Source of the DNA: an uncultured Flavobacterium sp.
GTDB taxonomy: Bacteria > Bacteroidota > Bacteroidia > Flavobacteriales > Flavobacteriaceae
NCBI RefSeq assembly: GCF_946481155.1
Contig: NZ_CAMLMK010000002.1
Coordinates: 23,128 to 87,127, forward strand
Length of the DNA stretch: 64,000 nt
Direction of reading: 5' to 3'
In this document: piece by piece, positions 16,380 to 24,637 of the stretch
Numbering within the stretch: position 1 is the stretch's first letter
How the letters are laid out: the number at the start of each line of letters is the position of its first letter
Translations under genes and position numbers: made by a program
The notes under the pieces: generated by a model
What the model saw: the letters and a program-made list of their open reading frames with translations, nothing else
Told to the model about the DNA's origin: nothing
Databases searched by the model: none

Positions 16380-17333
16380 ATGAATTTTTTTAAAAAAATA
16401 TTTTCATCCGACAAGAAAGAGACTTTAGATAAGGGTCTTGAAAAATCAAAAACTTCGTTTTTCTCAAAGCTTACAAAAGCCGTTGCGGGAAAATCAAAAG
16501 TAGATGATGAAGTGTTGGACAACCTGGAAGAGATTCTGGTTTCTTCCGATGTGGGCGTAAACACGACCCTAAAAATCATTGAGCGTATCGAAGCACGTGT
16601 GGCCAACGATAAATACCTGGGAACTGAAGAGCTAAACGAAATCCTTCGCGAGGAAATTGCAGGACTTTTATCGGAAACCAATTCCGGTGAAGCTACCGAA
16701 TTTGATATCCCAGCCAACAAAAAACCATACGTAATCATGGTAGTTGGCGTAAATGGTGTTGGTAAAACAACTACCATTGGGAAATTGGCTTACCAGTTTA
16801 AAAAAGCTGGTCACAGCGTTGTACTTGGTGCTGCCGATACCTTCCGTGCTGCAGCGATTGACCAATTGCAAATCTGGGCGGATAGAGTAGGCGTGCCAAT
16901 CGTTCGCCAACAAATGGGAAGTGATCCTGCTTCCGTTGCTTTCGATACCTTACAATCAGCCGTAGCGCAAAAAGCGGATGTTGTAATTATTGATACAGCA
17001 GGACGTCTTCACAATAAGGTAGGCCTGATGAGCGAGCTGACTAAAGTAAAAAGAGTAATGCAGAAAGTCGTGGATGATGCGCCTCACGATGTTTTATTAG
17101 TGTTAGATGGTTCAACCGGCCAGAACGCTTTCGAGCAGGCAAAACAATTTACGGCAGCTACAGAAGTATCGTGTTTAGCAGTTACAAAACTTGATGGAAC
17201 TGCAAAAGGTGGTGTCGTAATTGGTATATCCGATCAGTTTCAGATTCCGGTAAAATATATCGGAGTGGGAGAAGGGATTGAAGATTTACAGGTGTTCAAC
17301 AAATACGAGTTTGTAGATTCATTCTTTAAATAA
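16380..17333 (+). CDS. ftsY: Signal recognition particle receptor FtsY
   Basis: A 317-residue SRP GTPase at the inner membrane that receives ribosome-SRP complexes. The N domain (about 1-100) is followed by the G domain: G1 GVNGVGKTT at residues 123-131, DTFRAAA near 156-162, G3 DTAGR near 204-208 and G4 TKLDGTAKGG near 269-278. The long acidic A domain of E. coli FtsY is absent; a basic amphipathic N-terminus (MNFFKKIFSS) probably contacts the membrane. It sits after the ribosomal unit, separated by intergenic element copy B. Confidence 0.96.
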   Translation: MNFFKKIFSSDKKETLDKGLEKSKTSFFSKLTKAVAGKSKVDDEVLDNLEEILVSSDVGVNTTLKIIERIEARVANDKYLGTEELNEILREEIAGLLSETNSGEATEFDIPANKKPYVIMVVGVNGVGKTTTIGKLAYQFKKAGHSVVLGAADTFRAAAIDQLQIWADRVGVPIVRQQMGSDPASVAFDTLQSAVAQKADVVIIDTAGRLHNKVGLMSELTKVKRVMQKVVDDAPHDVLLVLDGSTGQNAFEQAKQFTAATEVSCLAVTKLDGTAKGGVVIGISDQFQIPVKYIGVGEGIEDLQVFNKYEFVDSFFK

Positions 17334-17339
17334 CAGTAC

Positions 17340-17525
17340 ATGAATAAGGTCGTAGATTTTTTCAAAAATGCATCACCCTTATACTTTATTTTAATAAGTA
17401 TCGGACTTGGTGTAATAGCAAAATTTGTCGAAAGGAAACTGCCAGGCTTTGCCTTAGGGCTTCAGTTACTCAGTTTTATTTTGTTTTTTTATGCGATAAT
17501 AAAATTTACGAATCGAAAAAAATAA
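17340..17525 (+). CDS. Small two-helix membrane protein, unknown function
   Basis: A 61-residue protein with two likely transmembrane helices (about 13-27 and 37-55) and a basic tail NRKK. The ATG is six bases after the ftsY stop, so it is probably co-transcribed with ftsY. I do not recognise a family. The frame ends in the stem of a bidirectional terminator. Confidence 0.7.
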   Translation: MNKVVDFFKNASPLYFILISIGLGVIAKFVERKLPGFALGLQLLSFILFFYAIIKFTNRKK

Positions 17526-17527
17526 AA

Positions 17528-17562
17528 ACAAAGGCGTTATTCATATAGCGCCTTTATTTTTT
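17528..17562. terminator. Bidirectional terminator between convergent genes
   Basis: AAAGGCG, a loop of about ten bases and CGCCTTT, with A-run before and T-run after. The stop codon of the minus-strand serine hydrolase lies within the hairpin. Confidence 0.7.
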
Positions 17563-18598
17563 GCCATAATACTTCATCAAAATCCGATAGTGCTGCGTTT
17601 TCACTATCTGCGGCGTCACCCATTCGGATCACCACCATTTTTTTGCTTGGAATCACGTAGATTTTCTGGTCGTTTTTTCCTAAAGCCATGAACATATCAT
17701 TCGGTCCGGAAGGGATTAAGCTACCCGGAAGCTGCAATTGGCTTTGCGGCAAATGATAGCTCGTCTTGCCGTTCAGCCACCATAAATAGCCATATGCTAA
17801 ATTAATATTCTGCGAAGTAGTGGTAGCTTCATTAAAATATACTGTATTTATAATTTGTGTACCGTTCCAATTGCCTTTATTCAGCGCCAAAAGCCCGAAA
17901 CGGGCCATGCTTCTTGTAGTGCTCCAGTAAACACTGTTGTGGTTTGATTGAATCCACGCACCATTCATTCCGATTCGATCTCTCAATTTTGAATTAAAAT
18001 ATACGCTCCAGGTTTGACTGGTCGCTGAGGCAACAACATCCTGAAGTTTCACATAAACATTGTGATAAGCCCATCGGGTCCCGGCATCAGCTGTATATTG
18101 AAGATTTGCAGGAGAAACGTCATCTCCCAATGCATCGTTTAATCCGGATGACATGGAAAGTAAATGCTTGCAGGTAATCAGGTTTTCTTTTGCAAGTGTG
18201 GCACTTGTCCATCCAGTACCAATATAATCAGAAACTTTATTGTTGATATTCAAATCGCCTTCTTCCTGCGCTATGCCTGTCATTGTTGCTGTCAGCGTTT
18301 TTCCGGCGCTGGCCCAATACCAATTATCAGAGGCGGTGTGTCCGTTGAAATAGTTTTCCATTACAATTCTTCCGTTCACTAAAATCATAAAACCTTTGGT
18401 GTGCTTTTCATTTAGATATTCCGTTAACGCTGTTGCCGCGGTTTGATTCCAGCCTAGATCGGCCATGTTTTTCGTTTCCCAGAGGGTTCCTGTAAGCGGA
18501 GGGAAGTACATGGTTTCCGTCGTTGGAGCGCTGTCTGTGGATGAATCGGAACTGCATCCGGTAAAGACTAAAATAATAAGTAAGGAAAGAATTCTCAT
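17537..18598 (-). CDS. Serine hydrolase lipoprotein, class C beta-lactamase fold
   Basis: A 353-residue predicted lipoprotein: signal MRILSLLIILVFTGC with Cys15, then a Ser/Thr-rich tether. The beta-lactamase-like active site is S97-A-G-K100 and Y178-H-N180 (the YxN motif), with a later HLPQSQLQLPG segment. Family members include esterases, D-aminopeptidases and penicillin-binding-like enzymes; a true antibiotic-degrading activity is not implied. The likely location is the periplasm or cell surface. It diverges from the lipoprotein gene at 18702. Confidence 0.88.
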   Translation of the reverse strand: MRILSLLIILVFTGCSSDSSTDSAPTTETMYFPPLTGTLWETKNMADLGWNQTAATALTEYLNEKHTKGFMILVNGRIVMENYFNGHTASDNWYWASAGKTLTATMTGIAQEEGDLNINNKVSDYIGTGWTSATLAKENLITCKHLLSMSSGLNDALGDDVSPANLQYTADAGTRWAYHNVYVKLQDVVASATSQTWSVYFNSKLRDRIGMNGAWIQSNHNSVYWSTTRSMARFGLLALNKGNWNGTQIINTVYFNEATTTSQNINLAYGYLWWLNGKTSYHLPQSQLQLPGSLIPSGPNDMFMALGKNDQKIYVIPSKKMVVIRMGDAADSENAALSDFDEVLWQKIKALYE

Positions 18599-18658
18599 TT
18601 GCGTTTGGATTTCAGATAGGACTCTAAAATTAGTGAATAGTTTAATCGGTTTTATTTT

Positions 18659-18685
18659 TTGAAATGATATTTAAAAGTAACTTTG
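18659..18685 (+). promoter_or_regulatory. Promoter of the 18702 lipoprotein gene
   Basis: TTG at 18659, a 16-base spacer and TAACTTTG at 18678-18685, 16 bases before the ATG. Confidence 0.5.
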
Positions 18686-18701
18686 CGGAAACACAATTTC
18701 A

Positions 18702-19121
18702 ATGAGAAAGTTATTTATAGGGTTGCTGGCCGGTTTGCTATTTATCGGATGCAAAAAAAGCATTGATGAGAAAGAAATATCCCTGATAAACGGCTATTGG
18801 GAAATTGAAAGAACAGAAATGCCCGATGGTAGTGAAAAGGAATTTAAAGTAAATCCAACCATTGATTTTTTCGAGATTAAGGGGAAATCCGGGATGCGGA
18901 CAAAAGTAATGCCTCAGGTAGACGGAACTTATCTTACGAATGACGTTTCCGAAAAAATAACTGTGACTACTGAAGATGATATTGTTTTTCTGAATTATAC
19001 CACGCCTTTTGCTAAATGGAAGGAGAAAGTAATTTCTGTATCAGAGAAAGAACTGGTGGTCGAAAACGAGCAGGACATTATTTACTATTATAAAAAATCA
19101 AAACCTTTTTCTGTCAAATAA
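18702..19121 (+). CDS. Small lipoprotein, lipocalin-like fold suspected
   Basis: A 139-residue protein with signal MRKLFIGLLAGLLFIGC (lipobox Cys17) followed by KKS. The mature part has NGYWEIERTEMPDGS and alternating beta strands, which recall the small lipocalin-like lipoproteins of Bacteroidota; this is a guess from pattern. The stop overlaps the next ATG (TAATGG), so it is coupled with the DciA-like gene. Confidence 0.75.
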   Translation: MRKLFIGLLAGLLFIGCKKSIDEKEISLINGYWEIERTEMPDGSEKEFKVNPTIDFFEIKGKSGMRTKVMPQVDGTYLTNDVSEKITVTTEDDIVFLNYTTPFAKWKEKVISVSEKELVVENEQDIIYYYKKSKPFSVK

Positions 19122-19417
19122 TGGCAAAGCGATTCAATGAGGAAAGCCCTATTGGCGATGTTTTAAAGCAGTTTATTCAGGAAAATAGATTGCAGGCCGG
19201 CATGGATAAAATCGACGTGCGTGATGCCTGGAAAAATCTGATGGGAAATGGGGTCAATAATTATACTACAGAAATACTTTTGAAAGGGAGTACACTTTAT
19301 GTAGCACTTTCTTCAGCTGTCTTAAGAGAAGAATTGAGTTACGGAAAAGATAAAATCATCAAAATGATCAACGAAGAGCTTCGTAAGGAAATTGTTACCG
19401 AATTGATTTTAAGATAG
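19121..19417 (+). CDS. DUF721 / DciA-like protein
   Basis: A 98-residue protein with SPIGDVLKQFIQENRL and VRDAWKNLMGNGVNNYT, and the late KIIKMINEELRKEIV, which fit DUF721. DUF721 proteins include DciA, the loader of the replicative helicase in bacteria that lack DnaC; this short form consists of the KH-like core only. Its start overlaps the stop of the upstream lipoprotein gene by one base. The functional link between the two is not evident. Confidence 0.8.
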   Translation: MAKRFNEESPIGDVLKQFIQENRLQAGMDKIDVRDAWKNLMGNGVNNYTTEILLKGSTLYVALSSAVLREELSYGKDKIIKMINEELRKEIVTELILR

Positions 19418-19443
19418 TTATAATTTTCATTCAAATTTTATTT

Positions 19444-19520
19444 TTATTTATTCTAAATAAACTTGTTTTTTTTATTTTGCTTATTTAGTTTTGCGCTAAA
19501 TTATAATTAATCTAAATAAG
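19444..19520 (+). promoter_or_regulatory. Promoter with palindromic operator in front of the TonB receptor
   Basis: A perfect inverted repeat TTATTTA-TTC-TAAATAA lies at 19444-19460. TTG at 19463-19465, 20 bases and TAGTTTTG at 19486-19493 form the promoter. Further half-sites TTATTTAG (19481-19488) and CTAAATAA (19512-19519) overlap and follow the -7 box. The arrangement fits repression by a Fur-like iron regulator. Confidence 0.6.
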
Positions 19521-19528
19521 CTTTAGTA

Positions 19529-21964
19529 ATGAGAAGCCCTATAAAAATTTTATTTGCCATATTGTTTTTCGTATTGCAAATGAATGCCCAAAACAATGGA
19601 ACGATTAAAGGTACCGTTGTTTCTTCAAAGGATACCCCAATCGAAAAAGTAAATGTAACAGATCAAAACGCCAGTTTTAATGTAGTTACTAATTCAGAAG
19701 GGGATTTTACAATAACCAATATTGCACCCGGAAAATATACTTTAGTGTTTTCACATGTTGGTTATACTACTGCAAAAATTAATGTTAATGTGAAAGCGAA
19801 TTCGGAAACGAAAGTTCCAAAAGTATATTTGGAAGATGCTTCCAGTACGCTTTCCGAAGTAATCGTTTCCGGGAGTGTTGTGAACAGAACCCTTGCCAAC
19901 GGTAAAGCAGGGATTAAAACCATTGATTTGCCTCAAAGTGTTCAGGTAATCAATAGTAAAACTTTAGAGCAGCAGCAAACCATCCGTTTGAGTGATGTTA
20001 TAAAAAACGTTAATGGTGTTTATGTAGGATCTGCCCGTGGTGGTGCTCAGGAATCTTTTTGGTCCAGAGGATACGATATGGGTGCCAACAATATGTTCAA
20101 GAATGGTTTCCGTTATAATGCCGGATCAATGCCCGAAGTAGCTTCTTTGGAGCAGGTTGAAGCCTTAAAAGGAAGTTCTGCTTTGTTATTTGGAAATGTG
20201 GCGCCGGGAGGAATTTTGAATATGGTAACAAAAACGCCATCGTTCACTAAAGGTGGCTCTGTGTCGTTTCAGGCAGGAAGTTATGCTTATTTCAAGCCGA
20301 TTTTAGATATCTACGGTCCGTTAAGTTCAACGATTGCCTACAGATTTGTTGGATCATACGAAAATGCGGAAAGCTTTAGAGATGTGGTGAAAAGAGAGCG
20401 TATTTATGTGAATCCGTCCCTTCTTTTTAAAGCGGGAGCAAAAACTCATGTTTTACTTCAGGGAGATTACTTAAGAGATAACTGGACTCCGGATTTCGGT
20501 ACAGGGGTTATCGGAAAAGATATTGTTGACCTGCCCCGTAATACTTATTTAGGAGCAAGATGGTCAAACGGTTTAACAACACAAGCGTCTTTTAATGGTC
20601 AGATTATACATAAATTCCACAAAAACTGGAAATTCAGCTCTAATACCTCTTTACAGGATTACGAAAGAAAATCAGAAGGGACAGAGCGTATTCAGCCTAA
20701 CATTGACGGATCAGGTGATTTAAACAGGCCGTTAGGAAAAAATAAAAACACCGAACTTATTACAGCGCAACAGTTTAATGTTCAGGGGAATTTCAATACC
20801 GGAAGTATTAAACACCAATTGTCGACAGGAGTAGATACTGATTTTTCTTTTGCTCAAGCCTTTACTTATGCTTTTGCGCAGCCGTATTATGATGATGAGC
20901 CGATTAATATTTACGATCCATCCACTTATGAGAATGACAATGGTACTATGCCTGATGCGAGAAATACAAAAATAGTTAGAACTGAAACTACCCGTTTCGG
21001 AGTATATGCGCAGGATCTGGTTTCATTTACTGAAAAAATTAAAGTTTTAGCAGGTATCCGTTGGTCTTGGCAGGAAGCTCAGGCAACAAATTACAATCAT
21101 TTGGCTAATAATTATGAAGCTGAAGAAGATCCAAATCCTAAAAAAGATCCTAAACGTCTTGATCGGGCTTTTTCACCAAAAGTTGGATTAGTATATCAGC
21201 CAACTAAAGCCACTTCATTATTTGCAAGCTATGCCAGTTCATTTACACCTAATACCGGAACTGATATCTATGATAAGAATTTAGAACCTTCAATTATTGA
21301 TCAGTTTGAAGTGGGAGTTAAGAAAGATTTCTGGAACGGACTTTTCAGTGCTAATGTTACTGTGTACCAAATCGTAAACAGCAATTTCGCTCAAATGGCA
21401 CCATTTTTAGCGGATGGTACAGCGAATTACAATAGTCAGAAAAAAATGCTTTCAGGTGAAACTACAAGCAAAGGAGTTGAAATAGACATCAACGCCAAAC
21501 CAGTTGAAGGTTTAAATGTTTTAGTCGGATATAGTTATAACGACATGCGCTTTACCAAAACATTAGGACACGGTATTGCAGGAAGTTTTATTGAGGGCGA
21601 CCGTGTTGCGAGAACTCCTCAGCATACAGCAAATGCAAGTTTCTTCTATACAGTACCTGCCGGATTCTTTAAAGGATTCTCAGTAGGAAGCATCGCTAAT
21701 TACATAGGAGACCGAATTGGAGGTTGGAATAACGATTATGCGCTTAACACCACTACAAATCAGGTTGAATTCCGCGATCGTGAAATCCCTGTTGATGGGT
21801 ATGTTACCATTGACGCTTCCGTTGGTTATACGTGGAGACAGTTTTCATTACTTTGCAAATTATCGAACATAACAAACGAACTGAATTACTCTGTTCATGA
21901 GAACTACAGCGTGAATCCAATCGCACCGCGTCAGGTAATGGCAACGTTGAAATATAAATTCTAA
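19529..21964 (+). CDS. TonB-dependent siderophore receptor
   Basis: An 811-residue outer-membrane receptor. After a signal peptide (about 1-20, ending in QMNAQ) comes a carboxypeptidase-regulatory-like domain (22-105, GTIKGTVVSSKDTPIEKVNV), then the plug (about 125-240, LPQSVQVINSKTLEQQQ, ALKGSSALLFGNVAPGG) and a 22-strand barrel ending in a terminal Phe (ATLKYKF). The plug motif VEALKGSSALLFG and the absence of a SusD neighbour favour siderophore or heme uptake over glycans. The operator region upstream suggests iron control, and a PepSY-type membrane gene follows six bases after the stop. Confidence 0.93.
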   Translation: MRSPIKILFAILFFVLQMNAQNNGTIKGTVVSSKDTPIEKVNVTDQNASFNVVTNSEGDFTITNIAPGKYTLVFSHVGYTTAKINVNVKANSETKVPKVYLEDASSTLSEVIVSGSVVNRTLANGKAGIKTIDLPQSVQVINSKTLEQQQTIRLSDVIKNVNGVYVGSARGGAQESFWSRGYDMGANNMFKNGFRYNAGSMPEVASLEQVEALKGSSALLFGNVAPGGILNMVTKTPSFTKGGSVSFQAGSYAYFKPILDIYGPLSSTIAYRFVGSYENAESFRDVVKRERIYVNPSLLFKAGAKTHVLLQGDYLRDNWTPDFGTGVIGKDIVDLPRNTYLGARWSNGLTTQASFNGQIIHKFHKNWKFSSNTSLQDYERKSEGTERIQPNIDGSGDLNRPLGKNKNTELITAQQFNVQGNFNTGSIKHQLSTGVDTDFSFAQAFTYAFAQPYYDDEPINIYDPSTYENDNGTMPDARNTKIVRTETTRFGVYAQDLVSFTEKIKVLAGIRWSWQEAQATNYNHLANNYEAEEDPNPKKDPKRLDRAFSPKVGLVYQPTKATSLFASYASSFTPNTGTDIYDKNLEPSIIDQFEVGVKKDFWNGLFSANVTVYQIVNSNFAQMAPFLADGTANYNSQKKMLSGETTSKGVEIDINAKPVEGLNVLVGYSYNDMRFTKTLGHGIAGSFIEGDRVARTPQHTANASFFYTVPAGFFKGFSVGSIANYIGDRIGGWNNDYALNTTTNQVEFRDREIPVDGYVTIDASVGYTWRQFSLLCKLSNITNELNYSVHENYSVNPIAPRQVMATLKYKF

Positions 21965-21969
21965 TACGA

Positions 21970-22524
21970 ATGAAAAAAAGACACAAGAATATCAGGGCAA
22001 TCCATCGTGATTTAGGATATTTCTACCTCGGGCTTATCATTTCCTTCGCCTTCTCAGGTATTTTAATGAATCACAGAGAAAGCTGGCACCCGGAAAAATA
22101 CACCGTGGAAAGCAAAGCCGTGGAAGTGAAGCTACCGGCGGAAGAGAAAATCACGGAGAAGTACGCAGAAAATCTTGCCAAAGAATTAGGAATTGAGGAT
22201 AAATTCAGACGTCACAATGTCAAAAAAGGGGAATTGAAAATCTCCTTTGAAAACACCGACGTAGAAATCGATATCAAAACCGGAAAAGGGGAAATCGTTA
22301 CTTTCAGAAAGACACCTTTGATCAGCCAGGCAATGAAACTACATAAAAATACGTCGAACTGGTGGATCTATTATTCTGATATTTTCGGATTGTCTTTAAT
22401 CACCATTGCCGTAACGGGAGCCTTAATGATCGCTGCCGGTAAACATACTTTTAAGCGCCGGGGATGGAAACTGGCACTGGCCGGAATTCTCTTCCCACTT
22501 ATATTTTTATTTTTGTTAGCTTAG
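21970..22524 (+). CDS. PepSY-associated transmembrane protein
   Basis: A 184-residue inner-membrane protein with three helices (about 14-33, 131-152, 164-183). HRDLGYFYLGLIISFAFSGILMNH near the start and MKLHKNTSNWWIYYSDIFGLSL near 122-143 carry paired His residues (H12, H34, H125), the pattern of PepSY_TM proteins that reduce iron taken up with siderophores. It is shorter than the 380-450-residue full reductases, so it may be a partial or assisting form. It lies five bases after the TonB receptor and is co-transcribed. Confidence 0.82.
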   Translation: MKKRHKNIRAIHRDLGYFYLGLIISFAFSGILMNHRESWHPEKYTVESKAVEVKLPAEEKITEKYAENLAKELGIEDKFRRHNVKKGELKISFENTDVEIDIKTGKGEIVTFRKTPLISQAMKLHKNTSNWWIYYSDIFGLSLITIAVTGALMIAAGKHTFKRRGWKLALAGILFPLIFLFLLA

Positions 22525-22540
22525 TTATATATAAAAAAGG

Positions 22541-22577
22541 AAAAGTCCCACCGCATAATTGTGAGTGGGATTTTTTA
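22541..22577 (+). terminator. Terminator of the TonB receptor/PepSY operon
   Basis: AAGTCCCAC, a loop of about 13 bases and GTGGGATTTTTTATTT. Confidence 0.85.
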
Positions 22578-22622
22578 TTTGCGTAATTTTCGTGTTTAAT
22601 CTAATTAAAGAAAACTATATTC

Positions 22623-23060
22623 ATGAGAATACTTCTTATAGCATTTTTGATTATCTGTTCTGCGTGTAATGATAAGAGTGAGGAGCAAACTCTTTTGTAT
22701 AATCAAGTACTTAATTATCGGGATGAGCTAAAAATGGCTATCAAATCACAAGAAGCATATCTTTATGAAGCAACGAGCGACAATGAGCTTTATAAAAAAA
22801 GATTTGATAGCTTAAACAAAATTAATACAGAACTGGCAGAGTCATTCGAGCGTTTAAGATATGGCAATAGAAAAGCAGTCCTAAAACTTCGTGATGATTA
22901 TAATTCGAAGTATATGTTGAATATGCAATTTGATTCGATAATTACTTATGAGAGTATTTCAGACAGTATTTTTAGTAGGCTTATTGAAACAGATATTTTG
23001 AGGCTGAGAAAGGATTTTCAGGATAGATACATGTTTAGGCACGGATGTAAAAGTCATTAA
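22623..23060 (+). CDS. Helical lipoprotein of unknown function
   Basis: A 145-residue protein with signal MRILLIAFLIICSAC (Cys15) and a highly charged, mostly helical mature part (YRDELKMAIKSQEAYLYEA, RLRYGNRKAVLKLRDDY). I do not recognise a family. It stands alone between two terminators. Confidence 0.7.
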   Translation: MRILLIAFLIICSACNDKSEEQTLLYNQVLNYRDELKMAIKSQEAYLYEATSDNELYKKRFDSLNKINTELAESFERLRYGNRKAVLKLRDDYNSKYMLNMQFDSIITYESISDSIFSRLIETDILRLRKDFQDRYMFRHGCKSH

Positions 23061-23118
23061 TTCTAATGCTGCTTTAATTTGTATTTGAGTTCCTGTGCAA
23101 TTCTATAGCCCTCTAAAA

Positions 23119-23157
23119 GAAAAATCCCATCACGCTGTAGCGGATGGGATTTTTTAT
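23119..23157. terminator. Bidirectional terminator between the lipoprotein gene and ndk
   Basis: AAAAATCCCATC, loop, GGATGGGATTTTTTATA; the A-run and T-run serve both convergent genes. Confidence 0.85.
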
Positions 23158-23174
23158 AGTCTTTAATTCTAAGA

Positions 23175-23594
23175 TTAGAACTGCTCTCTTCCTGCAAAAT
23201 GGAAAGCGCTTTCGATAGCTGCATTCTCATCGCTGTCAGAACCGTGAACTGCATTTTCTCCAATAGAAGTTGCATATTTTTTACGGATAGTACCTTCCGC
23301 TGCATCAGCCGGGTTAGTTGATCCGATTAGTGTTCTGAAGTCTTCAACAGCATTTTCTTTCTCTAAAATAGCAGCAACAATCGGACCTCTTGTCATGAAT
23401 TCCACTAACTCACCGTAGAATGGTCTTTCGCTGTGAACTGCATAGAATTTCTGAGCGTCAGCAACAGTTAATTGCGTTAATTTCATTGAAACGATTCTGA
23501 AACCGCCTTCAGTGATCATATTTAAAATTCCTCCGATGTGTCCGTTTTCAACACCATCAGGCTTAATCATTGTAAAAGTTCTGTTAGTTGCCAT
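23175..23594 (-). CDS. ndk: Nucleoside diphosphate kinase
   Basis: A 139-residue kinase that balances NTP pools through a phospho-histidine. The catalytic H117 lies in [12 protein letters not shown]; the start [21 protein letters not shown] and the RPFY region are typical. Length and fold positions are canonical. A textbook promoter lies upstream (23617-23646). Confidence 0.98.
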   Translation of the reverse strand: MATNRTFTMIKPDGVENGHIGGILNMITEGGFRIVSMKLTQLTVADAQKFYAVHSERPFYGELVEFMTRGPIVAAILEKENAVEDFRTLIGSTNPADAAEGTIRKKYATSIGENAVHGSDSDENAAIESAFHFAGREQF

Positions 23595-23616
23595 TTTTGT
23601 ATTTTTAAATTTGGCG

Positions 23617-23646
23617 CAAAAATACTGCTTTCTTGTTGAATAACAA
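23617..23646 (-). promoter_or_regulatory. Promoter of ndk
   Basis: On the minus strand TTG, 19 bases, TATTTTTG: an exact consensus match. Confidence 0.75.
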
Positions 23647-23662
23647 CCGCCATAACAGAAAT

Positions 23663-24496
23663 TTATTTTGTAATCGTTCTTACAACTCTAAAGCCAAAGA
23701 ATTCGTTTGTTGTTGCCGGATTCCAGTTCAATGGAGTAGACGGACGTAAATAGTCTAACTTGCTAGTATCCCAAGATCCGCCTCTGATACAACGTTTTTC
23801 ACCTCTTTCCGGACCAATTGGATTAGTTCTTTTTTCTGTTTTGTAGTAAATTGGGCTATGCCAGTCCCAGCACCACTCCCAAGCATTTCCGCTCATGTCA
23901 TAGATGCCTAATTCATTAGCTAATTTTGTTCCGATTTGGTGTGGAGATTTTCGGCTGTTTTGTCCGTACCATGAAACCAATTCTAAATCATTACCTCCTG
24001 AGTAGGTGTAATTTTTAGATTTTTTACCGCCTTTTGCAGCAAATTCCCATTCTGCTTCAGTTGGTAAACGGAAACCGTTTGCAGTAAAATCACAGATGTA
24101 TTTTTCCCCTTTTTTAGTATAGGCAGGTTTCAAATTGTTTTCCTTGCTTAACCAGTTACAATATTTAATAGCCTGTACCCAGGTAATATTGGTCATAGGA
24201 TAATCATCATTCCAGCCCCAGGTTGGTTTTTTTGGCATTTCAAGCTTATTCTCTTTTGAATAGGCTTTCCAATCTGCAACTGTTACTTCATATTTACTGA
24301 TTTCAAAAGACGAAACAGTAACTTCATACACATTCTTCTTTACTGCTTTAGCAGTTTTTACCTCTTCTTTAGCAGTCATTTTGAAGCTTCCACCTTCCAC
24401 TTTTACCATTTCTGGTTTAATCGTTGTTAAGGAGTAAAATGAGCATAAAAAAAGCGCTAAAGCACTACAACTAAACATTACGTAATTCTTCTTCAT
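23663..24496 (-). CDS. SUMF1/FGE-sulfatase-domain protein (non-catalytic form)
   Basis: A 277-residue secreted protein with an N-terminal signal or anchor (residues 5-25). The SUMF1 fold is clear: [15 protein letters not shown] (66-80), [19 protein letters not shown] (99-117), [17 protein letters not shown] (141-157), [13 protein letters not shown] (200-212), RCIRGGSWD (235-243) and a final FFGFRVVR. The paired active-site cysteines of true formylglycine-generating enzymes are not present near the C-terminus, so sulfatase activation is unlikely. Related proteins in Flavobacteria include GldJ and GldK of the gliding machinery, but this one is shorter and separate. Confidence 0.85.
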   Translation of the reverse strand: MKKNYVMFSCSALALFLCSFYSLTTIKPEMVKVEGGSFKMTAKEEVKTAKAVKKNVYEVTVSSFEISKYEVTVADWKAYSKENKLEMPKKPTWGWNDDYPMTNITWVQAIKYCNWLSKENNLKPAYTKKGEKYICDFTANGFRLPTEAEWEFAAKGGKKSKNYTYSGGNDLELVSWYGQNSRKSPHQIGTKLANELGIYDMSGNAWEWCWDWHSPIYYKTEKRTNPIGPERGEKRCIRGGSWDTSKLDYLRPSTPLNWNPATTNEFFGFRVVRTITK

Positions 24497-24637
24497 ATGA
24501 TAAATTTAACTTTTCATTTAATTAATGTTGCGAAAATAGCACTTTTTAGATACTAACCTAATTTTAAAGGTGAAATGTTAGATGAAACGCTTAAAATTAT
24601 CGACGAAATGCAATATTGTAAGTAAAAAATTGCTTTT

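Noticed and set aside
23063..23305. An 80-codon minus-strand frame across the start of the terminator and the 3' part of ndk
   Set aside because: It overlaps ndk in another frame; ndk is full length with its catalytic His, so there is no frameshift.
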